DNA of 64,000 bases from positions 1 through 64,000 of the forward strand of contig JAHLKC010000006.1 in NCBI GenBank assembly GCA_025449115.1. Direction: 5' to 3'. This DNA is from Chytridium lagenaria (taxonomy: Eukaryota > Chytridiomycota > Chytridiomycetes > Chytridiales > Chytridiaceae). Positions within the stretch are counted from its first letter, which is position 1, and each line of letters begins with the position of its first letter. A model generated the notes under the pieces. It saw only the letters and a program-made list of their open reading frames with translations. It had not been told where the DNA came from and ran no database searches. The translations under genes were made by a program, and so were the position numbers. Below are positions 1 through 10,467 of the stretch, one piece after another.

Positions 1-902
1 CATCATTCTATTTCAATAGGCACTGAATGACTTCTAATATAGAATTACACCAGTAACATCGCTAGATTATGGTTGTCCACTCTCTTCTTATAAACCAGCT
101 TACGACATCAATGCAGTGAATTGGAGGAGGATTGGAATGAGATCATGGGACTCATCGCGAGCTAGTGGAGAGGAGTTATTCATTGATAGGCAGGAGACGT
201 TGTGGAGTCTTGTTTTGTTCCACCCTCAAAGTCGTGACGGGCAACGTCGTTGCTGTCAAAGGAGGGAATGTGCTTATTACAAAATTGTCGGCCAAGCGAA
301 ATGTATTGTTGGCTTGGCCATATCATCACTCAAAAGAAGATCAAGGTACCTCTCGCACAGTGGATGGCTTCGTTCTTGAAAGGACTGGACGTGTTGAGGT
401 AGTAGACGGTGTGGTTTGATTTGTTTTGAGGGCGTGAGAAGGCGAGTGGAGAGGGCGGTGTGGTTCATATAGCATAATGTAATTCTTGAAATAATGGGTT
501 TGACGACAGCGTCAAAAGTGGGGTCAATAATATTGCCATTAACGTATAAAAGGTGTGCATGGTGGCCCAGAAGCTGCGTTTAACCCGTCTGAAGAAATAA
601 AACGGCATATATAGCATCAAAAATATTTGAATATATTATGAAATGAGTTAAAAAACTCCCTATTAAAAAAAGTAATCGTGATATGTTGTGCACATGTACG
701 GAGCATTCACCGCTTTTCTACAACTTTCCTGAGCACACGAAATGCATGACGGTCTCTTGCGAGGCGATTTCCGTTCCCGTTTGGGGTTACTTGCGCATTG
801 CCCAGATCTTGGGTGAGCCGATTGTCCAAAAAGACCCGATTTGATAAAAAAAAAAAACCTTACGAAAAACTCTCCTTCAAACCAACAACAACTCTTATCG
901 CC
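1..902. other. Left edge; no recognisable gene
   Basis: Short open frames exist (for example 165-419 on the plus strand, 84 codons), but none has a motif I recognise and no convincing start or splice pattern joins them. The frame at 165-419 has a beta-rich look around its VVTGNVVAVKGGNVLI stretch, so the 3' end of a gene that begins outside the window is possible. From about 480 to 660 the sequence is AT-rich and non-coding in appearance. Confidence 0.3.
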
Positions 903-2364
903 ATGTCTTCCGGTGAGTTCCTGTGGCAATACATTATTTCGATGAAGACGTTTTGGTTGTTGAGACTGCGCATGGGAGGTGATGGGGGATTTGTTGCATG
1001 GCGAAGTCGGGATTCGTTTTCCGGATGGGATCGCAGGCGTTTTAAGGGCTCTATGGACTTCATTGCTTCGGACTTCATGCAATGCAGAACTTGATATGAA
1101 AGGATGCAATTTTATGGATGTATGGCGGTCATTAGACACGTTCTTGGTTGAGCTTCTACGCCTCCCGATCTCATCAATGACATTGGTTAACTCTTTAACG
1201 ATCACTTCAGATACGTCCCCTCGGCCTCGAGAACCCCTTCTCGACATCTCCGCGACCGTCGACAAGGAGTTCCTCGCCAAATACAACCTTAAGGACAACG
1301 ATGCTATCCTCGCTGGCGAGGAGCACAAGCCTATCTACGATGAACTCGTCTCCAACTACAAGGTCGACTACGTTGCTGGTGGTGCCGCCAGAACACCCTC
1401 AGGGGTGCTCAATGGTTACTCCCCGCCAAGTCCACAGTCTACATTGGCGCTGTCGGCAAGGATGCCACCGCTGATAAGCTCGCACCGTTGCCGCCGAGGA
1501 CGGTCTTCGCACAGAGTACTTTGTTCACGACACCATCCCACTGGAAAGTGTGGTGTGTTGATCACTGGACACCACAGGTCGCTCGTCACGGATCTCCAGG
1601 CTGCCAACACCTACACCATTGATCACTTGAAGAAGCCCGAGATCTGGGCGCTCGTTGAGAATGCAAAGTTCTTTTACGTTGGTGGTTACTTCTTGACTGT
1701 CAGCCTGAGTCAGCCAACCTTGTTGCTGAATACGCCGCCGCCAACAACAAGGTGTTCATGATGAACATGTCCGCTCCTTTCATTCCCCAGTTCTTCAAGT
1801 CCCAACTCGATGCCCTTTCTTCCTACTGGGACGTTCTCTTTGGTTAGTTCATACTTGGATTATTTTTCAGGAAAAAGCCCCTTTCCTGTACATTCCAGGT
1901 CCATTACACGATCTAACCCGAATACTCAACAGGTAACGAAGCCGAGGCCCTCTCCTACTCCGAATCCCACAGCCTCAACATCACCGACATCAAGGAAATC
2001 GCCTTCACATCCTCTCCCTCCCCAAGAAGAACACTGCTCGTCCCCGTACCGTCGTCATCACCCAAGGTCGTCTCCCACCATTGTTGCCCACTTTGACGAG
2101 TCCGGCAAGCCCTGCGTCGACGAGTACGAGGTCCACGCGGTTCCCGAGGAGGACATTGTCGACACTAACGGTGCCGGTGACGCCTTCTGTGGTGGTTACC
2201 TCGCTGCGTTTGTCTCTGGAAAGTCTATCAAAGATTGCGTCCTTGCTGGACAGTACGTTGCTGCTGTTGTCATCCAGAGGACTGGACCTACTTACCCCAG
2301 GGAAGCTCCCACGATCTCTTACGCGCGTTTAAAGCGTTGTTGTCGTTTCCTTTTGTCTTTGTAA
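903..2364 (+). CDS. ADO1: Adenosine kinase (PfkB family), frameshifted
   Basis: Phosphorylates adenosine to AMP with ATP in the purine salvage pathway; cytosolic. Conserved blocks in order: the N-terminal substrate region (LLDISATVDKEFLAKYNLK), the VAGGAA stretch near 1375, GKCGVLITGHHRSLVTDL near 1550, and the PfkB C-terminal signature DTNGAGDAFCGGYL near 2160-2205, whose last Asp is the catalytic base of the family. The start ATG at 903 is followed after ten bases by a donor; the first intron runs to about 1210 and a second lies at 1843-1932. The reading frame breaks at six or more places, and the family sequence is restored each time by adding about one base, usually a C in a C run (near 1235, 1387, 1477, 1538, 1705 and 2001). 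Length and order of blocks match a complete enzyme. The identification is secure; whether the breaks are real or assembly errors is not settled here. Confidence 0.9.
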
Positions 2365-3012
2365 CCTCTTGGGTTTCTTTGTTTGCCCACTGTAGTTTTT
2401 CGATATAATGATGATAAATCACCTCTTTACGTTTCAAACTCTTACAGATTTCTCTAATAATGCAACTTCATCTGTGTCCCTAATGATACACATGCACCTT
2501 ACTGTTTGAGCTTTCTTTTTGAAGTCGCTCTGTAAAATCGTCCTTGTTTGGTGGAAGTATTAAGTTAAAAGATGATGTCAAACACTGCTGACGATCTCAT
2601 TCGCCACATCCGAGCGATCACCCTGAACAGAGGCCAATATCTCCCTACTTTAACACCCTTCAAACCCATCGACGGAACTTCAAAAAAGTCCGTAATCATT
2701 TTTGCAATATCCGGGAACCCCTGGACCAAATTCTCGGACTCGCTTGACGTACTAACTCGACTTTTTGTTTCTTCATATTAGAAGTCTTTCAATGAATCTC
2801 CTATTTTCTTGGGAGTTTAAACAACACCAACACCCGTCAACCTCGAACACATCACTTCCCATCCATCATTTCCCCATCATATCGCATAGTAACAACATTG
2901 CGAAAAACTCCAACGTTCCGCTTTAATCTCGTCTTGTCAGACAAACATTTTGTATTCGCAGCCAAGAAGCCCTGCCTCGTCCGTTAACAGAAAACGAACC
3001 CCCCACCCAAAG
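2365..3012. other. Intergenic, between adenosine kinase and mannosyltransferase
   Basis: Contains an open frame at 2572-2781 (69 codons) without recognisable similarity, then AC-rich sequence up to the mannosyltransferase start. It probably holds the 3' untranslated region of the kinase and the promoter of the next gene. No repeat or RNA gene seen. Confidence 0.3.
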
Positions 3013-5196
3013 ATGGTATCATCATCCCGCAAGAATCTAGCGGTATACCTGATCGGCGTCCTTTTCCTCGCCTTTCTCTCCTGGTCATTGTACGCCAGCA
3101 TCCTGTTGAAAGAGCAAGAAGTGTCTTCATCAGATGCATCATCTCCCATGTCGACCATCGACTCTTCGGATTCTGAGGCCTCGTCTATATTTTGTATGGA
3201 TAGTAAGGCGGTTTTTTGCTACTGGCCGGAATTGGGATAATGTAAACATGAAGGATTTAGAAGAAATGGACCCTGGAATTGATAAGGAGCAGATCCGGTT
3301 TACAGATTTCCTTCATGGAGAGCTTGGACCGCGAGTCTGATCAGTAAGATTAAAGAACTTTCATGCTCTCTCAAGCTTTCATTTCGAATGATCGTGCTTC
3401 TAATGTTTCCTTGCACCTTCTTTTTTTATTTATCATGTTTCCAGAGATTTGTTTGGCGGATCTCTCGTCAACAACACCAAACCTTTTGACGTCAGATCCA
3501 CTTGGAACCGAATCCTCGCCTACTCCAAACTGGCCTCCACCACCCCTTACGACCGTATCGATTTTCTTCAACTCGGTCGTCGCACCCGCAGTCTCTACCT
3601 CCTCTCCACAATCCTCCATGACCGTCCAGAACTCCACCCAATGCTCGCCACCACAACATCCATCGCAACCCTCGCAGACCTCACCAACTTCCGTTCAGTG
3701 CTCGAAACCACCATCCAAGCATTCACCCATCAACTGTACTGGTGGATTCAACCCCGTTTCAACACCATCCGTGATCTCTCCCGTCATTACACCGGTCGCG
3801 CATCGTCATGACTTCAGGAACCGCTCATTTTCAATACGCAATCACCTTCCTCGTTTCTCTACGTACAGTTCTCAACAGCACCATCCCGGTAGAAGTCTGG
3901 CATCTCGGTCCCAAAGATCTCGAACCCTCCATGATCCAACTCCTCTCCTCTCTTCGCGGTGTTACAACCACAACATCCACGACATGTTCCCAGAGGAAGC
4001 CAAAGGGCTTGAAGGCTGGGACGTGAAACCCTTTGCGATGCTCGCGTCATCGTTTCGCGAAGTCATTTTTTTAGACGCCGATGTGATGTTTTTGCAAGAC
4101 CCGCATCACATGCTTGATACGTCAGAGTTGTATCGGCAACATGGTCAATTGTTTTATCATGATAGGACGCTGTGGGGTGGTGAACCGCATTTTAAAAGTA
4201 TAGCGTGGTTTGAAGGGTTTGTGCCGGTACCGTCAAGGTTTGCTATGGGGTTGAGGTTTATGACAAAGGTGTCGTGGCAGGAGATGGAGTCGGGGTTGTG
4301 GTGGTGGATAAGGGGAGAACGGGCGTGCTTCATGCTCTTATGGCGACCTGTAAGATGAATTCAAAGGTTGAGAGGGACGGAAGCACATATAGATATATCT
4401 ATGGTAAGCACCATTCCACTCAATCTTTATTCCACATGTGGCTTTCCACATAAACAAAACACCCCTCCCTTCCTCGTTTTTCTTTCCCCTGTACTTTCAA
4501 AAACCGTACAACTCTCCACAAAATCAAAACACCTCCTTCCTCATTTTTCATACTTTCATAACCTACTCCACGTATGACTTTTATAAACAAAACACCCCTC
4601 CCCCCTTTCTTTTCGTTTTTCCGTACTTTCAAAACCTCCTCCACGTATGACTCTCCACATAAACAAAACACCCTCACCTTCGTATTCTTCCATGCTTTCA
4701 AACCCCCTCTGTTCACAAAACCACGTTTGGCTCACATCTTCCCACCCCAGGCGACAAAGAAACCTTCTGGATGTCCTGGGAAATGCTCCGCATCCCCTAC
4801 TCCTTCGTCCCCACCCACGGCGGCGCCATAGGCTACCTGGACCCCACCCGATCCGCAACCTGCGGGTCCCTCTACCACGCCGAGTTCCTCCGTCCCCTCT
4901 GGTGGAACGGCGGCCTTCGACGTCAAAAACGGAACGACACGTCTCTGTACATCCACTACGAGTATGCCAGCGCTGACATGGACAGTCGGGAGATAGAGTG
5001 GCATTGGGATTCGGATACGGAGCCGTTTTGTTTGACGGTGAAGGGGGGGAGGGGGAGGGTGAGGTTGTCTAAGGGGATGAGGGGGATGGCGGAGAGGTTT
5101 GTGGAGATACATAGGGGGATGAGGGAGGAGGGGGTGGAGAAATGGATGGAGAGTGTCGAGGGAGTTTTGAAGGAGGTGGAGGAGATTGAGGAATGA
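3013..5196 (+). CDS. MNN1-like alpha-mannosyltransferase (GT71), Golgi type II membrane protein, frameshifted
   Basis: Predicted to add alpha-linked mannose to glycoproteins in the Golgi. The chosen start at 3013 gives a short basic cytosolic tail and one membrane anchor at about residues 9-28 (LAVYLIGVLFLAFLSWSLY), then a Ser-rich stem, which is type II topology. The catalytic part carries the GT71 hallmarks: KPFAMLASSFREVIFLDADV with the metal-binding DAD near 4075, the ESGVVVVDK block near 4285, and YGDKETFW split by an intron (about 4411-4749). The C-terminal part ends in a charged, probably helical tail. An in-frame Met at 2950 could extend the N-terminus. At least three single-base shifts are needed (near 3798, 3965 and 4288). 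An intron lies at about 3344-3446. The exact specificity within GT71 cannot be read from sequence. Confidence 0.82.
4428..4725 (+). repeat. Degenerate tandem repeat inside a mannosyltransferase intron
   Basis: About four imperfect copies of a 65-75 base unit sit within one intron. Each has a CATAAACAAAACACCCCTCC-type core, then a CT-rich stretch, then an ACTTTCAAAACC...CCACGTATGACT segment. The copies differ by many substitutions, so this is an old minisatellite. It makes this intron (about 340 nt) much longer than most of its neighbours. Confidence 0.75.
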
Positions 5197-5350
5197 TGTT
5201 GTGTTTGGATATTATCTTTTTCTTTCTATAATCACGGGGCGGAACGCGGAGAAATGGATAAAGAGTGTGGAGGGCGTTTTGAAGGGGAGGGGAACGAGGA
5301 ATGATGTTGTGTACAACGATATTTCCTTTATTTTATAATCATGGAGCCGA
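5136..5350 (+). repeat. Tandem duplication of the mannosyltransferase 3' end
   Basis: The last codons of the gene, its stop codon and the start of its 3' flank (about 5136-5243) are followed directly by a second, diverged copy (about 5249-5350), with an offset of 107-112 bases. Shared landmarks are GAGAAATGGAT, AGAGTGT, GAATGATGTTGTGT, TATAATCA and GAACGCGG. The second copy lies downstream of the stop, so it is untranslated unless the stop is bypassed. Confidence 0.8.
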
Positions 5351-5662
5351 ACGCGGTCCGTCGGCCTGCAATCCTGGCTCTAAAGGCCAGAGACTTACCG
5401 GGGAAGAGGTTTTTGGTGGGATATTTCGGAAGCCATATGTTATCCTATAATACTTTTTGTTGTACATAGACTGTGTCTAGGAGGAAACTTCCTCAATAAA
5501 AGATGCTATGAAAAAAGCCAATTTGGGGGGTGGTAAGATTTCTTTTCATCGTCAAGCACCATCTCACCAGCTTTTGACAAAGACACAATCGCGTTCATCA
5601 AACCACGTCGAAACGTTTAGTTTAAATAATACAAATGTGTACACTTGAAAAACACTTACACA
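5351..5662. other. Intergenic between convergent genes
   Basis: Non-coding sequence between the mannosyltransferase (+) and the PH/coiled-coil gene (-). An AATAAA at 5495-5500 could be the polyadenylation signal of the mannosyltransferase. No gene seen. Confidence 0.35.
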
Positions 5663-6802
5663 TTAGTTGAATGTCCAGACCCCGTTTAACCATTCAATAG
5701 AACACGTATTCAAAGCAAGACACAGTTTCTTATTCTTTGTTCTCATACATACACATATTATTCTTATAAATAAACTACAAAAGACAAACAAACAACACTG
5801 ACAAAACGCGATACACACATCAAATGACACCCCACCCCGTATATCAGTCACAGTAGGATCATCGTAATCTAAAAAAAAAAGGTGTTAAAAAGAGACGATG
5901 GCAAAAAAAAAAAAAAAAAAAAAAAAAAAGAGTAGAAGAGACGATGAAAAAGAAAAAGAGGGGGGGGGTTCACCTTTCGGAACAACAGAAGCAACCGACA
6001 TATACAACGAAGACGTACACATCAACGCCGCATCCGTGTCATCCATGTCCAAAGACCCATCATTAAAACTGGAATCCACAGATTCCCTTAACGCATGCTT
6101 GTCATCCTCATCACGACCAGATACACCTCCAGGAACCATAGCACGCGTCACATCCTCCACCACCCGTGTCTCTCTCCGTGTCGCATCCTCCACCTCCCGT
6201 CTCTCTCTCCATTTCGCATCCTCCACCTCCCGTCTCTCTCTCCATTTCGCATCCTCCAACCCCTCCCTGCCGTGTCGCATCCTCCAACTCTCTCCCCATT
6301 TCGCCTCCTCCAACCCTCTCCCCGTGTCACATCCTCCACCTCCCTCCCCTTCCCATCCCCCCCCTCTCCTCCCCTTCCCCTCCCCCCTCCTCATCGCCAA
6401 AAAAAGGCGGCCCCCCAACCCCATCACCCTCTGAAACTCCTCTGTCCACTCAAAAAAGGCGACCGTACCACCACCTCATCAGCATACAATCCATCAAGAA
6501 TCGCATTCTCACGAAGAACTTTCGCGAGCCGCTGAGTTACGCAAGGTCAATCATTGATTAGGGGGGTGGGGTACCTTATGAGCCATAGCTTCCTTATCAT
6601 GGGACGCAAGGAGGATTTGGTAAGCGGATTGAAGGGAGGTGTGTTTTTTCCAGAGTTCCTACAACAGAGGTTAGGGTGATGATAACGGGGGTGTCAAACC
6701 TCGTGTCGAAGTAAAAGAGTCTTGTATTCTCCTACAGCGGGTTCGGCTTCGATTTTATGGATTTCGACTTGCCGTTTTAAAGCCTTTTTGGAAAGAATGA
6801 GC

Positions 6803-6834
<32 letters not shown>

Positions 6835-8516
6835 CCTTACTCGATGTGCGAGGGTTTCTGCGCAAAGTTTTTGTTCTAGGTCCTCGGCGGCTTTCTGTTG
6901 GACGTGTAAAGAATGAGAGAGATGCGACAACGGCGATGAAAAGGATAGAATTGGGATGATGGAAGGAAGGAAAAAAGTCACCTTTGCTAAAACTTGTTGT
7001 TGGGCAACCTCTGTCAACAAATTCTCGTACATAGCCTATACTTGACCTCGTCAACTTGGACTTGATCCGCGCGCTCCAACAATTCCTAAAATTTTGGAAT
7101 AATACATGTTATCACCATACCCTTATCTCAGAGCATTAAGAAATAATAAAGCAAAAGAAACAAAACAATTCAAAAAAAAAAGAAAAAGATCACATCACAT
7201 CATAAAAAGAAAAGAAACAATAAAGCAAAAACAAAAAAAAAGAGTTAAGAAAAAACCATGGGAAAAGAAAAAAAAAAAACCTTTTCTTTATCCGCACAAG
7301 CCTCCTCAATCCGTTCCTGCACTTCATCAAACGTAAACATCCGCCTCATCGCCATTTTCGCGTCCCTCTGTTCAACCTGCAACCTCTCATTCTCCTTTAC
7401 CACTTCATCCCTCACCTTCACCGCCTCCCTCAACTGCATCTCCATCTCATCCCTCAACCTCACCGCCTCCCTCACCTGTTCCTCCAACTCCTCCTTCACT
7501 TTCCCAAACGCCTCCTTCTCCGCTTTATCCTCCTCCATCTTATCCCTCTCCAATTTCGTCATAGTCGATTGCATCCGTTCAAGCTCTTCCGCGCGTTGTC
7601 GATCCGACACCAACGTCTCTTCCACCATCAACGATAACTCTGACCCTGCTATCGACGCTGCAAGCGCTGACCTCCACACCTCCATCTTTGCTTTTAATCG
7701 GTGTCGTAATAGAACCGGTTCAATCCGTCCCACCACTGAAATCCGGAGACACAGGGATGATGAACCTGTCGTGGACGTGCAGACCGCATCCTCAACGCCA
7801 GTGACTCGATAAAGCAGATGAGGCGTCATTGTCTTTTGCTTCCCCAACAACCGTCCATTCACGGATCGTCCTCGTTGTCGTCCATCGGTGGAAGCACGAC
7901 TCGACGCTCTCTGTGAGACGGAATCTCGACGACGAAACAACCCAATGGATTTCGATCTTGACCGTGATGGTGACCTTGCACCAATGTATGGTGATGGAGG
8001 AGTCGTTGGGTGGGCCTCACACGTGCTCTGACGTGGTGTTTGTTCGGGTGATATCCCGTTTGACATGGATGGCCGAACATGATCTAAAGGTGACGGAGGA
8101 ATGGCATCCAGGGGGGGTGTCAGCATCCCTGTTTCCAAGTAAGCATCCCCGCCGTCTCTCCCCGTCGCTTGCAGCATTTTCGTCAAGGCCTTTCCTTCAA
8201 TCCTTAGAAACCCTTGATCGTCAAGACAAGCGTAAAGCCGCGGCCATGCCTTTCGTGACATCATGGCGGATGCTTTAAACTCCATGCGCACCCTGCCTTC
8301 TTTTAAAGCTTTCCGGGTAGGTAAGCACCCCCGCCGCCTCCTCCTCCTCCGCCAGTGTTGAATGATGGATGCCACGTCAATGGTGTCATCGTTGATGCTG
8401 TTTGGGCCTGTTGAGCCAAACCTTGTTCGCTCGCTTAAATCTAGAGAGGCTATGGGACTACGAGGGTTGAGAAGCATCTCGCTGGTAGTGGAACGACGAT
8501 GCCTCACTAACGACAT
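5663..8516 (-). CDS. PH-domain and coiled-coil protein 1
   Basis: Probably a membrane-phosphoinositide or protein adaptor; I do not recognise a named orthologue. The first long exon (8516 down to about 7270) has a basic start with an RRRRRR run, then a PH-like fold split by a Ser/Arg-rich insertion: a first part with WPRLYACLDDQGFLRIEG and a last helix with LKAKMEVWRSALAASI. A long heptad-type coiled coil follows (EELERMQ..., KEELEEQVREAVRLRDEMEM). Smaller exons continue the coil near 7050-6990, 6915-6840, 6775-6690 and 6540-6440, then an 11-residue repeat region near 6420-6130 with units such as ERREVEDAKWR. The final exon after 5880 is uncertain and the stop at 5663 is a limit. Two introns contain extreme homopolymers (27 A at 5903-5929 and 23 G at 6812-6834, plus-strand view). 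Its neighbour at 9.4-10.5 kb has the same plan. Confidence 0.6.
5903..5929. repeat. 27-base poly(A) tract (poly-T in intron sense)
   Basis: An uninterrupted run of 27 A on the plus strand, inside an intron of the minus-strand PH/coiled-coil gene. There it forms part of a long pyrimidine-rich stretch ahead of the acceptor near 5880. Confidence 0.9.
6145..6345 (-). repeat. 33-base in-frame tandem repeats encoding 11-residue units
   Basis: CATCCTCCAC recurs at 6151, 6184, 6217 and 6250 with exact 33-base spacing, then at 6278 and 6329 with shorter spacing. In the coding frame of the PH/coiled-coil gene the regular copies give 11-residue units of the type ERREVEDAKWR. A spacing of 11 (hendecad) is compatible with a coiled coil. 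Another frame gives Gly/Cys-rich units, which I consider non-coding. Confidence 0.75.
6812..6834. repeat. 23-base poly(G) tract in an intron
   Basis: Uninterrupted run of 23 G on the plus strand, inside an intron of the PH/coiled-coil gene (23 C in transcript sense, just after the donor GTAAGG). Confidence 0.9.
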
Positions 8517-9391
8517 TTTTAGTGATGGGAAACGACTGATGAGAATTTGTTACAAGTGGAATGGAATGAGAGTGAGTGAGTGAATGAATGAATGTACGTG
8601 GGCTGAGGGGGGTATAGAATGCGTGATGGAGCGTTTGATGGGATGGGATGGGATAGGATGGGATGGGGGATGGGGGACGGAGACGGAATAGAATGGAATA
8701 ATGGAACAGTGAGTGAGTGAATTAGTGAGGGAGGGGGAGAGAGGAGATTGAATTCTTCTTCTCATTTGGCTGGCTGGAATGCTGAACTTGTCGCATCAAC
8801 GGGCTGAAGTGACAGTCTAATTAATTATTAATAAATAAATAAATAAATAATATAATATAATATAATAATAAATATAATTAATAAATATTAAAAGTCTGGA
8901 TGAGCAGACAAACTTATATAAAACTGCATTCTAAATATGTATATTATTATTATACTAATTATTCTGCTTGCTTGTTTGGAGGCTGAACTATATAATAATA
9001 TAAATAAATCAATATTATTATAATATATATAGTCCCTATATAATACATAAATATATAATACATAGAACGAAAACAAAGTATTTATATATTCAATAGAAAT
9101 GATGTTCACTTGTGGATGCTATTTCATGTACATATATTTATAATGATATTTCATATGTATGATGATAATACTGATGTTGTTGATACATATATAATAATAA
9201 TAATAATAAATACAAACAAATGGTCATGGATGGAATGGAAATAATAATAATCATGTTTTAAAATATATATAATAAATAATAATAATAGTAATAAATACAA
9301 TAGAGTGAGTGAGTGAGTGAGTGAGTAATCAGTAAGTAATAATAAAATAAATAATATGCCCAATGCGTTCTCTCTTTTCTTTTCTTGTTGT
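8517..9391. repeat. AT-rich spacer with simple repeats
   Basis: Between the two PH/coiled-coil genes. It holds runs of TGAATGAATGAATG (about 8580), GGGATGGGATGGGAT (about 8640-8670), AATAAATAAATAAATAA (8828-8850), TAATAATAATAATAA (9190-9206) and a GAGT tetranucleotide tract (about 9303-9326). From about 8820 to 9360 it is strongly AT-rich with no codon structure. Open frames here are repeat artefacts. It must contain the promoter of PH protein 1 and the 3' flank of PH protein 2. Confidence 0.7.
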
Positions 9392-10467
9392 TTATTCATA
9401 TCCACCTAAACTACTATAACCATCATGAATCATACTAAAAGTTACCAAAGGGTATTCACAATGTACTTTAAAAAATAAACAATCTATTGACATACCTGGT
9501 GGAATAATGCATGCTACTGCTGCTGCTGCTGCTGATGATGATGATGATAATGATGATGATGATGAAAAGAGTGGATGGTCTTTGGGCACATCGTTTCCAA
9601 AATGTCCTCGACTAGCAAGCTCTTTCAAAAGCTCCACCAACCTCTCAAACTTTTCTCTCTGTTCACAAGCATTCACCCTCTCCTCCTCCAAATCCATCTC
9701 AAGCCTCATATTCGCCATCTTCAGCTCACCAGCATAAGCTTCAATCCTCATCCTCCTCTCCCCGCCTCCACAGCAACCCCATCAGCAGACCGTCGTTTCC
9801 TCTCAGACTCTTCCAACTCTTCCACCAATCGCACCCACTCCAATGATCCCATCACAGCAGATTGAAACAGCTTTCGACAGTCCCAACCCGTGCGAAGGGC
9901 TTCAGCCCATAAATGCACTTTTCGTGGAACCCGATGCCGAAGGTAAATGGTTTTCCAGCCTTGAGCACCTTGCGTGGAGACAGACACCCATCGACCTGCC
10001 GCATCCACGTCCACAGCCTCAACTTGGTACTTCCACTTTCGAAGACGAGGAAATGCTGCATGGATGGGATCAGCATCCAACATCGCCATCGCTGCATCCT
10101 CCTCCTCGTCCTCCTCATCATCATGTCGAACAGTGCTGTAGACGGTCCTGAATCCCGGCGTGAAATTAGATTCATCGATCGACACCCTATTGATCTTCAG
10201 GCATCCCTTCAACACCTCTGCCCTCGCCCTCCTATTCCCCAACTCTCTCAACACCAACAACCCATTGGAATCAATCGACACCATCATCCTCGGCCATGTG
10301 GTTTCCTTTGACGACGGATCAGGTAGCGGCGTTTGCGGTTGATCTCGAGTCATCCAGTGTTCACGGTCAGCGGTGGGTTCAAGACACGGCTGATGCACTC
10401 TCATCCTCCCAATTCGGATGATGAGAGGCACTCTCTTCTCTTCAAACAAGGATGCCACAAACTCCAT
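9392..10467 (-). CDS. PH-domain and coiled-coil protein 2
   Basis: Second gene with the same plan as its downstream neighbour: a PH-like region with WPRMMVSIDSNGLLVL at its start, an acidic insertion (DDEEDEEED), and a closing helix with LRHRVPRKVHLWAEALRTGW, then a short coiled coil (ELKMANMRLEMDLEEERVN...ERLVELLKELA) and a Ser/Ala-rich end encoded by trinucleotide repeats near 9510-9560. The closing helix resembles LRHRLKAKMEVWRSALAASI of the neighbour in position and pattern, which suggests tandem paralogues. A frameshift is needed near 9750. The last exon, after an intron at about 9420-9500, is small and uncertain. The Met at 10467 may not be the true start, because coding-like sequence continues upstream to about 10560. 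No orthologue is recognised; a membrane-adaptor role is inferred only from the PH fold. Confidence 0.55.

Noticed and set aside
5898..6561. Plus-strand Ser/Pro-rich open frames
   Set aside because: Antisense to the 11-residue repeat region of the PH/coiled-coil gene. The minus-strand frame links to recognisable coiled-coil exons; these do not.
8820..9390. Minus-strand open frames in AT-rich DNA (8888-9109, 9151-9405)
   Set aside because: Composed of Ile/Tyr/Leu/Ser runs from simple repeats; no codon structure or motif.
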